NCBI RefSeq assembly: GCF_963583255.1
Contig: NC_084813.1
Coordinates: 18,047,799-18,111,798 of the forward strand
Origin: Pyrus communis
Taxonomy: Eukaryota > Streptophyta > Magnoliopsida > Rosales > Rosaceae
Reading direction: 5' to 3'
DNA length: 64,000 bases
Positions within the stretch are counted from its first letter, which is position 1. Each line of letters begins with the position of its first letter. This document shows, piece after piece, positions 21,640-32,274 of the stretch. Under the pieces are notes generated by a model. It saw only the letters and a list, made by a program, of their open reading frames with translations. It was not told the DNA's origin and ran no database searches. The position numbers and the translations under genes are program-made.

Positions 21640-22465
21640 ACCTGAGAATTGCAACACAGTTTGCTTTTCTTCTCTCTGTGTGAGAGGTTTTCTCAACTTT
21701 GTTTGAGTGCTTCCATTTCCGATACCTCGTTTAGCCGCCAACCTTAGCTTTGGCCAAGGTTGGTGGCTGCCCCTTTCCCTTCACACCTGCTTTTCCCCCT
21801 GCAATTTCTCTGTTTTCCTTTCCGTGTGCCCCAATTTTAGCCGTGCTTTGCCCCAATTGGAAAACCCCTTTTTTTATTTCCCTTTTATCCTTCCCTCCCC
21901 TGTCTTCCCCCCTCCCCCCCATGCGTCCTCTTGCTTCCTCTTCTTCCCCTTCCACTTGGCGTTGCCCTCTCTCAATTCCACTTGTGATCCGATCTACCGC
22001 TACTTTGTTCAACCGTTGTTCACGGCTTTATCGGAAGGTGCGTAGAGCTCAGGCTCGGGTGTTCACACCACCACCTTCCACTTGTGTGTCAATCTCGACA
22101 CTGTTGCCAGTGGTCTCACTGGTTTCCTTCCCAGGTTTATTCCATTGGTGGTGGCAGATTGGTTCCTTCTGGGGTTTGATTAAGGACAATGACAACTTCT
22201 CATTTTGTGTTTGGGGCTTGGTTTGGTTTCTTCTCTGGCGGTTGCAAGGAGGCCAGTTTGTGGTCGTCGGGAAGTGCTTCGGCAACGGCAAGAGATCTTG
22301 GCAACTAGGGTTTGTTCAGTGTTTTCTGTTGTCGGCTCAACCCACGGGCTGGGCTTTTGTGGTTGTTGTTTTGGAGGTCCAACTTTTGTATTGTGTTTTA
22401 TGTATATTTGGGCCTGTGTTTTTGTAAGCTTCTTGTTGGTAATGAAAAAGTCCGTTTTCCAAAAA
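21640..22465 (+). mobile_element. Retroposed insertion with short A tail and 17-bp TSD (LINE-related or processed transcript)
   Basis: AAAGATACAAGACAACA occurs at 21623-21639 and again at 22466-22482. The paralogous locus in copy A has it once (5814-5830), proving an 826-bp insertion. The insert ends in an A run after TCCGTTTTCC, starts with a pyrimidine-rich leader and has no open frame with a known domain. A tail plus a long target duplication indicates target-primed reverse transcription. It may be an internally deleted L1-type LINE with 5' and 3' untranslated parts, or a processed transcript. Confidence 0.85.
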
Positions 22466-22740
22466 AAAGATACAAGACAACATCGATTTTTTATCGAAAT
22501 TTGGATAAAAACTCCAGCACTATTAACAGGAATAGAAGAACAAGTGCATGTAACCAATGAAATTTTAGATGGTAAAACAATATTTCAGCAATATAAAACA
22601 AAAGTGATACAGTAAAGCATCTTCAGTTGGGTTTGGTTTTGAAGGTAAATGACAAACCAAATTATTGCAAAGCATGTTCCCTACGAGAAAATTTTCAAGA
22701 TCCCCGGTACATCAGACAGCTGGAGTACCACCCAACAAAC

Positions 22741-22907
22741 GAGAAATTTTTAGGTGTACCCGGTACATCAAAAAAATTTCGTGTACCCTCACTCATAATG
22801 GTTTGATTTTATTTATTTATTGAGGGTACAAAAAGTGAGGGTACACCATTTATGAGTGAGGTTACACGAAATTTTTTTGATGTACCCGGTACACCTAAAA
22901 ATTTCTC
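22741..22907. mobile_element. Foldback MITE, 167 bp, 9-bp TSD
   Basis: Arms of about 60 bp starting GAGAAATTTTTAGGTGTACC are near-perfect inverted repeats around a short AT-rich loop. CCAACAAAC flanks both sides (22732-22740 and 22908-22916), a 9-bp duplication as in Mutator-like MITEs. Copy A lacks it. Confidence 0.9.
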
Positions 22908-22916
22908 CCAACAAAC

Positions 22917-24073
22917 ATCTGATATGTGACGAAAAAATCACGATTAAATCATTTAATATCTTATATTAATTATTTATAGTAAGAGAAAGATAAAATAAAA
23001 AAAAAACGTGAGAAGAGAGATGGAAAAGAATGAAAAGAGGAGGGGAAAAAAAATACTAGTCCTAATAAAACATTTCAACGGTTGGAAAAAGAACAAGAAA
23101 AGTTTGAACTCAATCAATTTAATCTGTTCATCTTCTTCCTTGGTAGATTCGCAGATTCACCCCTTTCATCTTCTTCCTTTATAGATTCACAGATTCATCC
23201 AACTCCTAAACATGCTTTGTTGGGTTCAAGCCCTTGTTGGTGTTGCGCATGGTGGACAACTCGACCGAGGACTTGACAGAAGACAGGCGATGAACGTCAA
23301 GACGATGCGATGCCGTCGATTTTAGGCTGCTGAGGAGGGTGGGGAATTTGATAGACGATAAGATCTCGCCGTTGATTTGATGGCGATATTGGGGGATTTT
23401 GAGAGCGCCCAACCGACGGGATTGGGAATTGACGGTGAAGAAGGTGGTGGACATTTTCAATTGATGACTAAAATTTAGAAGAATGGAGGGTTGCAGACGA
23501 AGAAGATGAAGTTTCAAAACTTTAGAATGAGTTTTGATAAAAATAATAAAGAATTAATTAATTTTCAACATAAAAAAACGAATTTCAATGCAAAAAAACA
23601 AAAAGTCACATTTCAGATGGCTGTTGGTTTGGTACTCCTATGAGGTGGAGTTCCCGAAACAGGAAAAAAATTCTCGTTTCCTATCTGGTTCTGCAGGTGA
23701 AACAATTTTGTTTTCTTCATATTACTGTATCTCTGGAGTCAATAATTTTATACAAAAAAAACTATTGAATTCATTCACTTTATCTCTGGAGTCAATAATT
23801 TTATACAAAAAAACTATTGAATTCATTCACTTGTTGCCCACTTTTTAAGAGGTGGATTGTCTGCCCTCCTATTTCTATACTCTTCTCATATCTTCCTGTG
23901 ATGTGTGATCACGGTTAAGTCACGTAAACATTTTATATTAATTTTTTATAAAAATAATAAAATAAAAAGTAATAAGAATATAAAATATTAAGGTAACTTA
24001 ATCGTGACCATACAAACAAAAAGACATGAAAAAAATATAAAAATAGAAGGGTAGATAATCCAGCTTCCACTTT
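22917..24073. other. Copy-B-specific insertion with MITEs and short tandem repeats
   Basis: Absent from copy A, which joins 'cctacacag' directly to 'ttttaattcttac'. It holds a 53-bp unit repeated head to tail (about 23728-23832, CTCTGGAGTCAATAA-type), a duplicated 34-bp CTTCTTCCTT...AGATTC block (23128-23200), and a reverse 103-codon open frame (23206-23517) with no recognised domain. The AT-rich strip at 22935-23000 resembles the start of the MITE at 23905. Confidence 0.5.
23905..24011. mobile_element. Small MITE with GTGATCACGGTTAAGT / ACTTAATCGTGACCAT ends
   Basis: The left end GTGATCACGGTTAAGTCACG and the right end AACTTAATCGTGACCAT are imperfect inverted repeats around an AT-rich core of about 70 bp. 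Target duplication unclear. Confidence 0.45.
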
Positions 24074-24218
24074 TTAATTCTTACATTATTGTAAAGCAGT
24101 TCTCTTTATCAAATAAGGGGAAAAGTCGGGAACTAGTGATCAGATGCTGTCTTTCTATCTTGCTCAATTGATTTTGTATTTGCAAATCTACTAATGAATG
24201 AATTACTTTTTGAAACTG

Positions 24219-25318
24219 GAGCACGTTTTGCTCGTTGCCATTAATTTTGGTGGGTGCTCACCATCTTTCTTGCAGTTTGTTATGTGTCTTTTCATTTAAT
24301 CACAATTAAGGGCACTTTATTAATTTTCAATAATAATTATAAAACTAAAATTAATCATAAAAAAAAATATACCAACAGTTGCCCAACCCATCAGAACACC
24401 TCGCCGACGGTAGCCACCTCACTTTCCTTGCCGCTGGCCAACCCCTTCTCTTCAGCCTCTCTTTCTTCTTCCCTCGTTCCACCATTCTCTATCTCTCTCT
24501 AAGAATTGAACAACTATGAATGAATATTAGAAAAATAAGAAAGACCATATCACAAACAACTCTTGCGCTGTTGTGTTGTTGAGAGACCATGCCAATAGAA
24601 AATTGATCTAAAACAGAGTATGAGTACGAGAAAATGGGTTTGCTCAAGTATCGAACGATTTGTTTTGGGTAGAGATAATCTGACATATGAGAAGGGGCGT
24701 GGGTGTGGACGACGACGAAGGAAGAAGAGGCATCTCCCTTGACCAGTTCCGGTTCAAAAGAAGGGTGCTCGAGGGGACCAGACTTTAGATCTCTTTCTTC
24801 TCTATGGCGGGAGGTTTATTTCGTGTCAAGAGTTTGTTGGGGAGGCCAGGGAAGACTGACTGGATAGAGAGGCGATGCCTATGCGTCTTCTTTACGGATA
24901 GGATTTCCATCATTTGCAGTCTCCAGCGAAAGAGACAAGGGCTGATTTTGGGGAAGAAGAAGGGACGCATAAAAACTCATAAAATCTATTTTTGTTAATA
25001 TTAAATTATTTTCTCTATTCGCTTTTTTTTTTTAACAAACGATATAATTAGAGAATGAGATGAGCCTCACAATAAGCTAATAATAATATGGTTTAAATTT
25101 GTCTTTGATGCGAATCAAATTTTAAGACCTCTCACTTATTACTAGTAAAGAAAAATACCATTAGACTGTAACATTAAATAACTTCTCTGTCCTCGTTAAG
25201 TGTTAAGAGATTTCTTAATTTTCCATTGTTAAACCTGGTTATGTTAATTGATATGTAACAGTCTTACAAAGGTGTGGTGACCATCCACCAAAATTAATAG
25301 TGGTGAGCAAAATTGCTC
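24219..25318. mobile_element. 1.1-kb TIR element, Mutator-like type
   Basis: The left end GAGCACGTTTTGCTCGTTGC and the right end, read in reverse (GAGCAATTTTGCTCACCAC), start inverted repeats of about 45 bp with a shared CATTAATTTTGGTGG-like centre. Copy A is uninterrupted here ('tttttgaaattcatgatc'), and the flanks (about TTTGAAACT and TTGAAATTT) fit a degraded 9-bp duplication. No transposase is seen. The interior has purine/pyrimidine-rich, gene-like sequence (about 24390-24980) I cannot identify. Confidence 0.65.
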
Positions 25319-25379
25319 TTTGTTGTTGAAATTTATGATAAAAAGGGTAGCCTAGGCTTTAGGGAGTAGACAAATCAAC

Positions 25380-26195
25380 TAAGAGTATTTCTAAATGAGA
25401 TTTCAAATTTTGAATATATAATTTAAATTTGATAGCTTATATGATATTTTGACATTTTTTTAAGTTTTAATCTCTACCCGATATATCAAATTAAACTGTT
25501 ATTTTATTATATTATAAAATAAATGATTAATAAAAGACATTTAATAATTATTAAATTGGGACCGATCACCTTTTTAATGAACAAAAGGGAACCCATCATC
25601 TTAGCTTGATTGAAATCACAAAGACGAAGGATATAAACAAATGCAGCGGTCAAACAACAACATTAATTATAACTAGGATATGGGCACACATAAAATGTGT
25701 GAAATTTTTTTTATTTTTCTTTTTGAAAATAGAAGTATAGAGCAAGAGAGTGATAGAGAATGTGAGAGTGGAAAAACTTTTATTATTTTTTATTTTTTAA
25801 TTAGAAATATGTTAGTATTACATGTAGGTGAGACTTTGAAAAAAAAAAACAGCAAAATTTGGTTGTGTGAAATTATATTTCCGTCCTATATTTCTTATTC
25901 ATGTTCTGTTTTAATTAGAGGGTTAAACTGATAATTTCATAGGGTTTTAATTGACAATGAGTGTTTTATTAATTAGTAGAGATAATCATTAAATAGTAAA
26001 ATTTAATTAAAAATATTAATAATTAATTAAAAAATATTTGAAGCTGCTGTCAAATTTGATAGCAACCCTCTTGTTGTCGATTTATGTCATCGCCACATAG
26101 GAATTGACATTTAGGTTGGAGAACATTAGTGTGGTTGTTTTTTTACTGTTATAACTTATGTAGACATTTTGATATCTCCTTTAGAAATGCTCTAA
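25380..26195. mobile_element. 0.8-kb TIR element with TTAGAGCATTTCTAAA-type ends
   Basis: The left end TAAGAGTATTTCTAAATGAG and the reverse of the right end (TTAGAGCATTTCTAAAGGAG) are imperfect inverted repeats of about 28 bp. The interior is AT-rich and non-coding. It is missing from copy A. Ends of this type are common in plant Mutator-like MITEs. Confidence 0.6.
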
Positions 26196-26257
26196 TAAGT
26201 CATGCGTAAAACAATTTCTTCAAAACCTTGCCTATTTTCTTTCATAATCTCCCTAAG

Positions 26258-26451
26258 GGTTAGTTTGGGATTGATGTGCTATGAAAAAAAGGGTGTTTTC
26301 AAAAACAGAAGTAGAACTGCTTCTGTTTTCTCCTGTTTTGGACCATAATTTTAACAAAAAACGTTTTTTTTTCATTTATTAGACAGAATTTTAACCCCAA
26401 CTTTTATTAAATATTTGCTTTTAAAATAATTTCAATAATGACAAACCAACC
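26258..26451. mobile_element. MITE, 194 bp, GGTTAGTTTGGG ends
   Basis: The ends GGTTAGTTTGGG and GACAAACCAACC are inverted repeats. The flanks CTAAG and GTAAG fit a 5-bp duplication with one change. Copy A reads 'ctccccaagacatgcg' with no insertion. Confidence 0.7.
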
Positions 26452-26587
26452 GTAAGCCATGCATAAAAGACAAATCAACTAAAGCATAATTTTCATTAAT
26501 ATTTAGATGCATAAAATAGAAAAGAAGAAAAACTCAAACAGTGTTACACGCATTATTAGGCATACAAGCGCTAATTAAACATGTATC

Positions 26588-26760
26588 ACATCCGTTCATT
26601 ATATATTGTATAGTCAGTTTTTATCATATGCTGTTTTTATATTCAATTTTAAATAAAAAAATTACAATGATTTTTAACTGCATGATATATGATGAATGAA
26701 TGTGATAGGAGAATCCTTAGGATTCTCACAAAGAGGATCTGACGATGATCCTTCTACTGG
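26588..26760. mobile_element. MITE-like insertion, about 173 bp
   Basis: Copy A lacks it ('aacatgcattatattatg'). It contains inverted CATCCGTTCATTATATAT and ATATATGATGAATGAATG arms, then a GAGAATCCTTAGGATTCTC palindrome near 26709. The second part may belong to the same element or to another end. Confidence 0.6.
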
Positions 26761-27209
26761 TTATATTATGTATCAACTCGAAGAAAAAGCAACATGACAT
26801 AAGAAGCCACAAGTGATGATGTCGATCAAAATTTATTTTCTTTTGTCACTCTCACACACACACTTGAATCACGTTGAAAGGATATTGTCGTGGTGATAGA
26901 GAAAAAGTATTCATTAATATTTAAATGCATAACATTGAAAATAAGAAAAACACAAAGAGCGTTAACAAAAATTAGAGAAAATCAAATCCTACTTTGGTTT
27001 CTCGGCTCTCCCTTCCCTTAATTTGTTTGACTGCTAAGCTTGTTTTCCTGAAACTCTCTGTAATCTCCTATTTTAGGTGCCCTCGATGCGTATCTATAAT
27101 TCTGCTAAGCTTCTTCACCACGATCAGCAAGCGCCCCTGGATCCAAAGAAACATGATTGTTTTTTGGAGAGATTGGAGTTGCACCCTTTGACGTGTGTAC
27201 TGGGAAAAC

Positions 27210-28104
27210 TAAGACCATTTTCAACCGAAAGAGTTAAGTATAGTCCCGTCTAGAATTATAACCTTACAAGAAATTATTATTAAATGAACAGTATCAGGTT
27301 ATATTCATATACCATCTCCAACCGAATGAGCTAAATATAACCCCCTTAATAATTTTTTAGTTTTAATTTTATACTTTGAATTTATTGGTTAATATAAAAC
27401 TATTGTTGTATGTTTTCAAATCTAACCGTTAAATTTGAATTAATTATTGAATATTAGGATTTGGGCCCCAAAAAAAGGCTAAGAGGAGGGTTACACTGGC
27501 TAGCTTGATGACACTTTGGCCAAATAATAATATGATGGGTTCCACAAAGTTATAGCCCAGCCCTTGATTAGCCCTCTTCATTAGAGATGACCTAAGGCCA
27601 TCTCCAACCCAAGGTTGGCCAGATGGCTCATTTTAGCCATCTGCCCATCCAAAAAATTAATATTTTAATGAACAGTGTAGGGCCATATTTCTTACTATCT
27701 TCAACTAAGGGCTATAGGGTCAAACATTATTTATTATTTAAAACTACAACTTAATGTTATTTAATGTTGTTTAATATTGTTTAATGTTGTTTCATGTTAC
27801 TTAATGTTATGTAATGTTTAATGGTTTAGGAAGGTATAGGGGGGAAAAAAAAAAGAGTTTCTAAATTTTTTTTTTAAACAAATTTTGTATAAAGAAAAAA
27901 AAAGGTTTAAAAATTTCAAAAATAACGGCTAGCTGACCGTTGCATTTGAATTCCAACCTGGCCCGGGGCCGCTCGGTTGGCCTTTGGCCCTTTTTTGTAC
28001 AGTGGGGCCCACGAGCCCTTTGACCTGGTCTTCGGTTGAAGACAGTTTTAGGACTATTTTTGACCCTCTGACTATCTGGACTCTTCGGTTAAAGATGACC
28101 TAAG
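27210..28104. mobile_element. Two abutting Mutator-like MITEs
   Basis: An outer left end TAAGACCATTTTCAACCGAA and outer right end TTCGGTTAAAGATGACCTAA are inverted repeats. A junction at about 27595 reads GAGATGACCTAAGGCCATCTCC, that is, a right end meeting a left end of the same type. So one element spans 27210-27595 and the next 27596-28104, or one is inserted at the edge of the other. Copy A lacks both. No coding content. Confidence 0.6.
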
Positions 28105-28286
28105 TGGAAGACCTGGCTAATTAACCTGGACCAGTCTATTTTTAAGCCCCTCATGCGAAATTGGATGCGTTGGAACTTTGAATAGCCCATCATATGTTGA
28201 ACAATAGAAATAACAAGAGAGAGAAATAATACTCAAAAGTGTATAACAAAGGAATATCTAATTATGCTCTCAATTGAAATAGCAAC

Positions 28287-30576
28287 TGACACACCCCGAC
28301 CGAGATCAGGGCGTGCTGGCCGTCACTCGAAGGTGACGTAGCCATGTGCACGTGCGGAAGCTAATTAAGAAGGGAATATAAAAGTACGAATAATTAAAAA
28401 CCTAATAACATACAAAGTACTAGTGTATGTGAGACACAATTCAGAGCAAGTCTACAGCAGTCAAAAAGGAAAGATACGACATATGTACACCCGGAGGTGA
28501 CCCTACAATGGTGAATGTCTGTCAGAAATGCCGGGACGCCCTCTGGGATAAACCACCGAACTCGCTAGACCACTAGAACCTGGAGGGGCGCAAAAACAAA
28601 AGCGTGAGTGGGCAAAAACGAAGTTCTTTGAAAACTCTTTAGCAAAATACATTCTAACCCCTCGCCGTAAAACCTGTATACTTCCCAGAAAATGAACATA
28701 TATACGTATGTATAGATATGTCAATCATGCTCCACATATGCCATTCATGCTCACAATAAGCCATTCATGCTTGAGAATATGCCACAACAGAATCTCATAA
28801 TCAAATATAAATGCTCAAGCGTAATTCACATCAATAACATATAATCTGGCAGCCGGGAGTCACCTAACGTGACCTGTACGGCTGAATCTAGAGCTCCACT
28901 CTCAACTCAATAACTGAATCTGCACACGAGTCGGAACCACCTAACGTGGTCTGTACGACAAGCTGGGTGTATTATATATATGTATGCTCTAGTGCTACGA
29001 TCACGTGAAGCTGTGCGATAATCGCGGGTCACCTACAAGTCGGAACCACCTAATGTGGTCTGTACGACAGGCTTGCACCTATCTTGGATCCAAGGCGAGC
29101 ATGCGGTGCTGGTGAACATACACGTGAAGGCTGTGCCCTGGCCCTGGGCGGGAGCACTAACACCGGGGGTGCAGATTATGAGCTCTCTAAACCTCTCAAA
29201 CTACCATTGCATAATAAACAGGAATGCATAACCACATGAATACCGCTTACCTGGCACTTACCTGTGCGTCCACAGCACCAAATACGCATTTATATATATA
29301 TGTATGCCACTACTAATACATGCGATGATGCGTAAACAATATTCAAATGATGCATGGCATAAAACATATAACCTTTTCTATTTAAATTCTGGGAATTAAT
29401 ATGTATATAGGTATATACGGAAAACAAAAGCCCACTCACTGGTAATTAGAAGGGTCGTAGCCCCCCTGCCTCGAGTGTGTACGCTCGTCCTCGGAGAACG
29501 AATCACCTATACGCGACAAAGTTACGAAAACATTAATTTAAAAGCACCTAAGCAACTTCTCGTAATAACTTCTCATACATTGCTCAAATTGGACAATTGA
29601 ATATACCAACGTGACCTACACAACCTCAGGATCACGCCCATATTTTTAGAAAAATTTTTGGACTACGCACGCGCCCCCACGCGCCTGAACAGCCACGGAC
29701 CTACGCGCCCCCCACGCGCGGTCACGTGCACTGCACACTGACGGTGTCAACAGACGCCGTCAGGAATATTCCGTTAACTGACGGAATATTCCGTCAAATC
29801 TAACCAGATTCCGTCACTGCCGTTAGGAATATTCCGTTAGACTTAACGGAATATTCTCCTTTCTTCTTCGGCGAGCCTCCGGCGCCGGCGACGGCGCCGG
29901 AAAACTGGGAAAATTTCTAACTTTGTTTTCTCCTTCGTTTTTCAACCAAATTTCACGTTCTTTATACCAAAATGAAGCTTAGGACTAGTAGAATCACGTT
30001 AGACTAGTTTTAAGGCCTAAAAATCAAGGAATCTCACCTGCAACAACGATCCAAGTTCGGCCAACTTTGCACAGGACGATCCCGACGTCCAAACTCACCC
30101 AACGAACCACTCCGAGGCTCCTTGGGACCTCACAAACACATCTACAAGCTTAGAAATTCCAAAAACAAGCTAGTTTAGGTTTGCATGAACAGTGTTCAAA
30201 TCGGACCTCGTGATATCGACGTGAAAATGGTGTTTTCCTTACCTGAAAATGGCACCACTGGACTCCTCTCAGCTCCACGAACACGATGGTAGTCTTGGTT
30301 TTTCGATTGGTGAAGTATTGAGTAAGTTTGTGTGTATGTCCGTGTGTTGAAGAAGGAAGAAGAAGAGAGGACTCGGGGAGGAAGAGAGAGAGAGAGAGAG
30401 AGAGTAGACAGAGTGAGGGAATGAGGGAGGGAATCCCGGGAGAGTGAGGGTGATGTGTGAGTGTGTGTGGTCCTACAACACCACACTACACAAAACTAAT
30501 CTGATAAAAACGAATTAGGGGGTAAAATCGTAATTTCCCATGTACGTTAAAATGAAATTTGGGACGGGATGTTACA
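28287..30576 (-). mobile_element. Solo LTR, 2,290 bp, TSD GCAAC
   Basis: GCAAC flanks both sides (28282-28286 and 30577-30581); copy A (about 7330) has the uninterrupted 'tagcaactcttttgacatatctc'. Read on the minus strand the insert starts TGTAACATCCCGTCCC and ends in GGGGTGTGTCA, a proper TG...CA LTR. Its end also resembles the LTR ends at 1230-1296 and 5640-5706. No internal region is present, so the element was reduced by LTR-LTR recombination. It carries a GA microsatellite near 30384-30404 and the palindromes at 29757-29870. The reverse open frame at 28503-28724 is not credible as a gene. Confidence 0.9.
29757..29870. repeat. Cluster of GGAATATTCC palindromes within the solo LTR
   Basis: GGAATATTCCGTTA or its reverse occurs four times within about 110 bp, each joined to GACGG or TAACGG arms, so the region can form several overlapping hairpins. 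It is followed by a CG-rich GGCGCCGGCGACGGCGCCGG stretch (about 29880-29900). The whole lies upstream in the LTR and may be a regulatory array. Confidence 0.6.
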
Positions 30577-30839
30577 GCAACTCTCTTGACATATCTCAAA
30601 TCTCCTATTTCTTTGATTCTTTTATTTTCCTCACTCTTGGTGAACATAGTGCTCGTGGCAATTTAGAGGTTGCTCCTTCAAATTTATAAATTGATAGTTA
30701 AGTTGGAACAATATTGACAATGAATCTGCATGGGTTACAAAGTTTATCATTCTTATTATTGATTTTAACAACTACAAATAAGTAATACATATATGAGATA
30801 TACAAGCAGACTGAAAAAAAATAAAACAAAAAAGAAAGA

Positions 30840-31821
30840 GAACTTGCACATTGTCTCAATAAATCTAGCTAGGGCAGTTGCATCTTGGGATTAAAATAAC
30901 AACATTATTGTTCTAATTAAATTTTGGACCTTTAACTCATTGGCTGCATGTTGGTAGTGCGGTTGTGCATCATTTCTGTGATGGCTGCATGATTAACGAA
31001 TGCCATTTTACCTATATCTAATTAATAAACTACCAGGGTTCAATTATTGTAACAACTTTTTATGAAAACAAAAACGACAATGTAAACAAAACAAAACATT
31101 TCCTTATTTTAATTGTAATGATTAATCAGATTCAAATTGACAAGCAAGAAAGAACATACAGGGAGGAAAAGGGCCATGAGTGGATCCCAATTGAACTTTG
31201 CTTCTTCGTCTCCTAGCTATCAGGCCACCTCTGAAATTTCAGCGGTTTGTGCGAAATATATAAAAGGACCGTTTTTTAAGATATTTTTAAAAATTAAAAC
31301 GATGTATTGATGTTAAAATAACAATCAATTAAATCAAAACAAATTTTAGCCTTCATTGATTGCAAGTTTATAAATATCATTAATTATAAAGAAAAATAGC
31401 TACAAACATAACTTTCACTAAATAATAAAAAACAACTCTTAAACAATCAAACATGAAAAAGAAACATCAAAACTCTAAATTTAAAATTTCACTTGAATAT
31501 AACACATTATTATATAATAAAATAAAATAAAATATCATTTTTAGAGTGTTATAATTGACACTCAAAATATCTCAATGTACTTCAAATTTTTATATTTAGA
31601 AAGGAACAAAACTACTCTTATAGGAGTGCACAATGAAGCTTTAAAGTGCTAATAAAATCAGTTTTTTAAATATAGAACATTATTACTTAATATTAGATAA
31701 CAAAAATTTTGGGGTCCCTACAAATTTGATCCCTGTGTGACTGCACATTTCGCTTTCCCAAAGCCTCCTCTGGGTTCAATATGCCTAACAACTACGCTTC
31801 CTTTTTTAACCTTATCCTTTC
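30840..31821. other. AT-rich intergenic region
   Basis: No gene, clear repeat or element boundary recognised. Sequence is dominated by A/T runs. Confidence 0.4.
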
Positions 31822-32089
31822 GAGTAATGTTATTTATACCATGTTTTTGTACTACATTTTTATACCACCTTAAGTGGCATTTGATGTGGACAGCCACCTT
31901 TAGTTCATTAATTAATAAACTAATAATTAAGAAAAAACTAATTAATTAAATGATGATTGTGGTATACGAGAAGTCTTTCTCATTCTTTTTCTTGGGTTTT
32001 GCAACTTTTTCAAATTATGTGGCTGTACATATCAGATGCCACCTAAAATGATATAGAAATGTAGTATAAAAACATGATACGAATAACAT

Positions 32090-32094
<5 letters not shown>
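31822..32094. mobile_element. MITE just upstream of UGT-A, 273 bp
   Basis: The ends GAGTAATGTTATTTATACCA and, in reverse, GAGTAATGTTATTCGTATCA form inverted repeats extending about 45 bp. The same family occurs at 53277-53522 in the opposite orientation. It ends about 180 bp before the UGT-A start codon and about 130 bp before its TATA box. It is followed directly by a CT microsatellite. Confidence 0.85.

Positions 32095-32120
<26 letters not shown>
32093..32120 (+). repeat. CT microsatellite in the UGT-A promoter
   Basis: About 14 CT dinucleotides between the MITE and the TATA box. Pyrimidine tracts are common in plant core promoters. Confidence 0.9.
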
Positions 32121-32126
<6 letters not shown>

Positions 32127-32223
32127 AAAATAATTCAAACTAGATAATTTAGCCTCCTAGACTGTGCGAAGAAAACAAAAAGAAAGACAAATTAACACAT
32201 GTACAAAAGCAGCTCAGTAGCTC

Positions 32224-32231
32224 TATAAATA
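32224..32231 (+). promoter_or_regulatory. TATA box of UGT-A
   Basis: TATAAATA lies 44 bp before the start codon at 32275, which fits a short 5' leader beginning near 32255. Confidence 0.6.
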
Positions 32232-32274
32232 GTCTGCAATCTGCAACCGCTGCAATGCAAACACAAAACCTAAA

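Larger units (their letters stand above)
21490..30840 (+). other. Segmental duplication, copy B (expanded by insertions)
   Basis: Colinear with copy A (5707-8620) in blocks: 21511-21639, 22466-22690, 24074-24218, 25319-25380, 26196-26257, 26452-26587, 26761-27209, 28105-28286 and 30577-30800. Between the blocks lie insertions annotated separately. About 2 kb of shared sequence is spread over 9.3 kb. It follows directly on the UGT remnant, so the duplicated unit probably once included a UGT gene and its downstream DNA. Confidence 0.75.

Noticed and set aside
21707..22427. Long overlapping open frames in both strands (up to 225 codons)
   Set aside because: They lie in the pyrimidine-rich retroposed insert, are proline/serine/phenylalanine biased, overlap each other and match no family. 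More likely untranslated leader sequence.
28503..28724. Minus-strand open frame in the solo LTR
   Set aside because: Lies wholly inside the LTR, has no recognised domain and is the sort of frame expected by chance in non-coding sequence.
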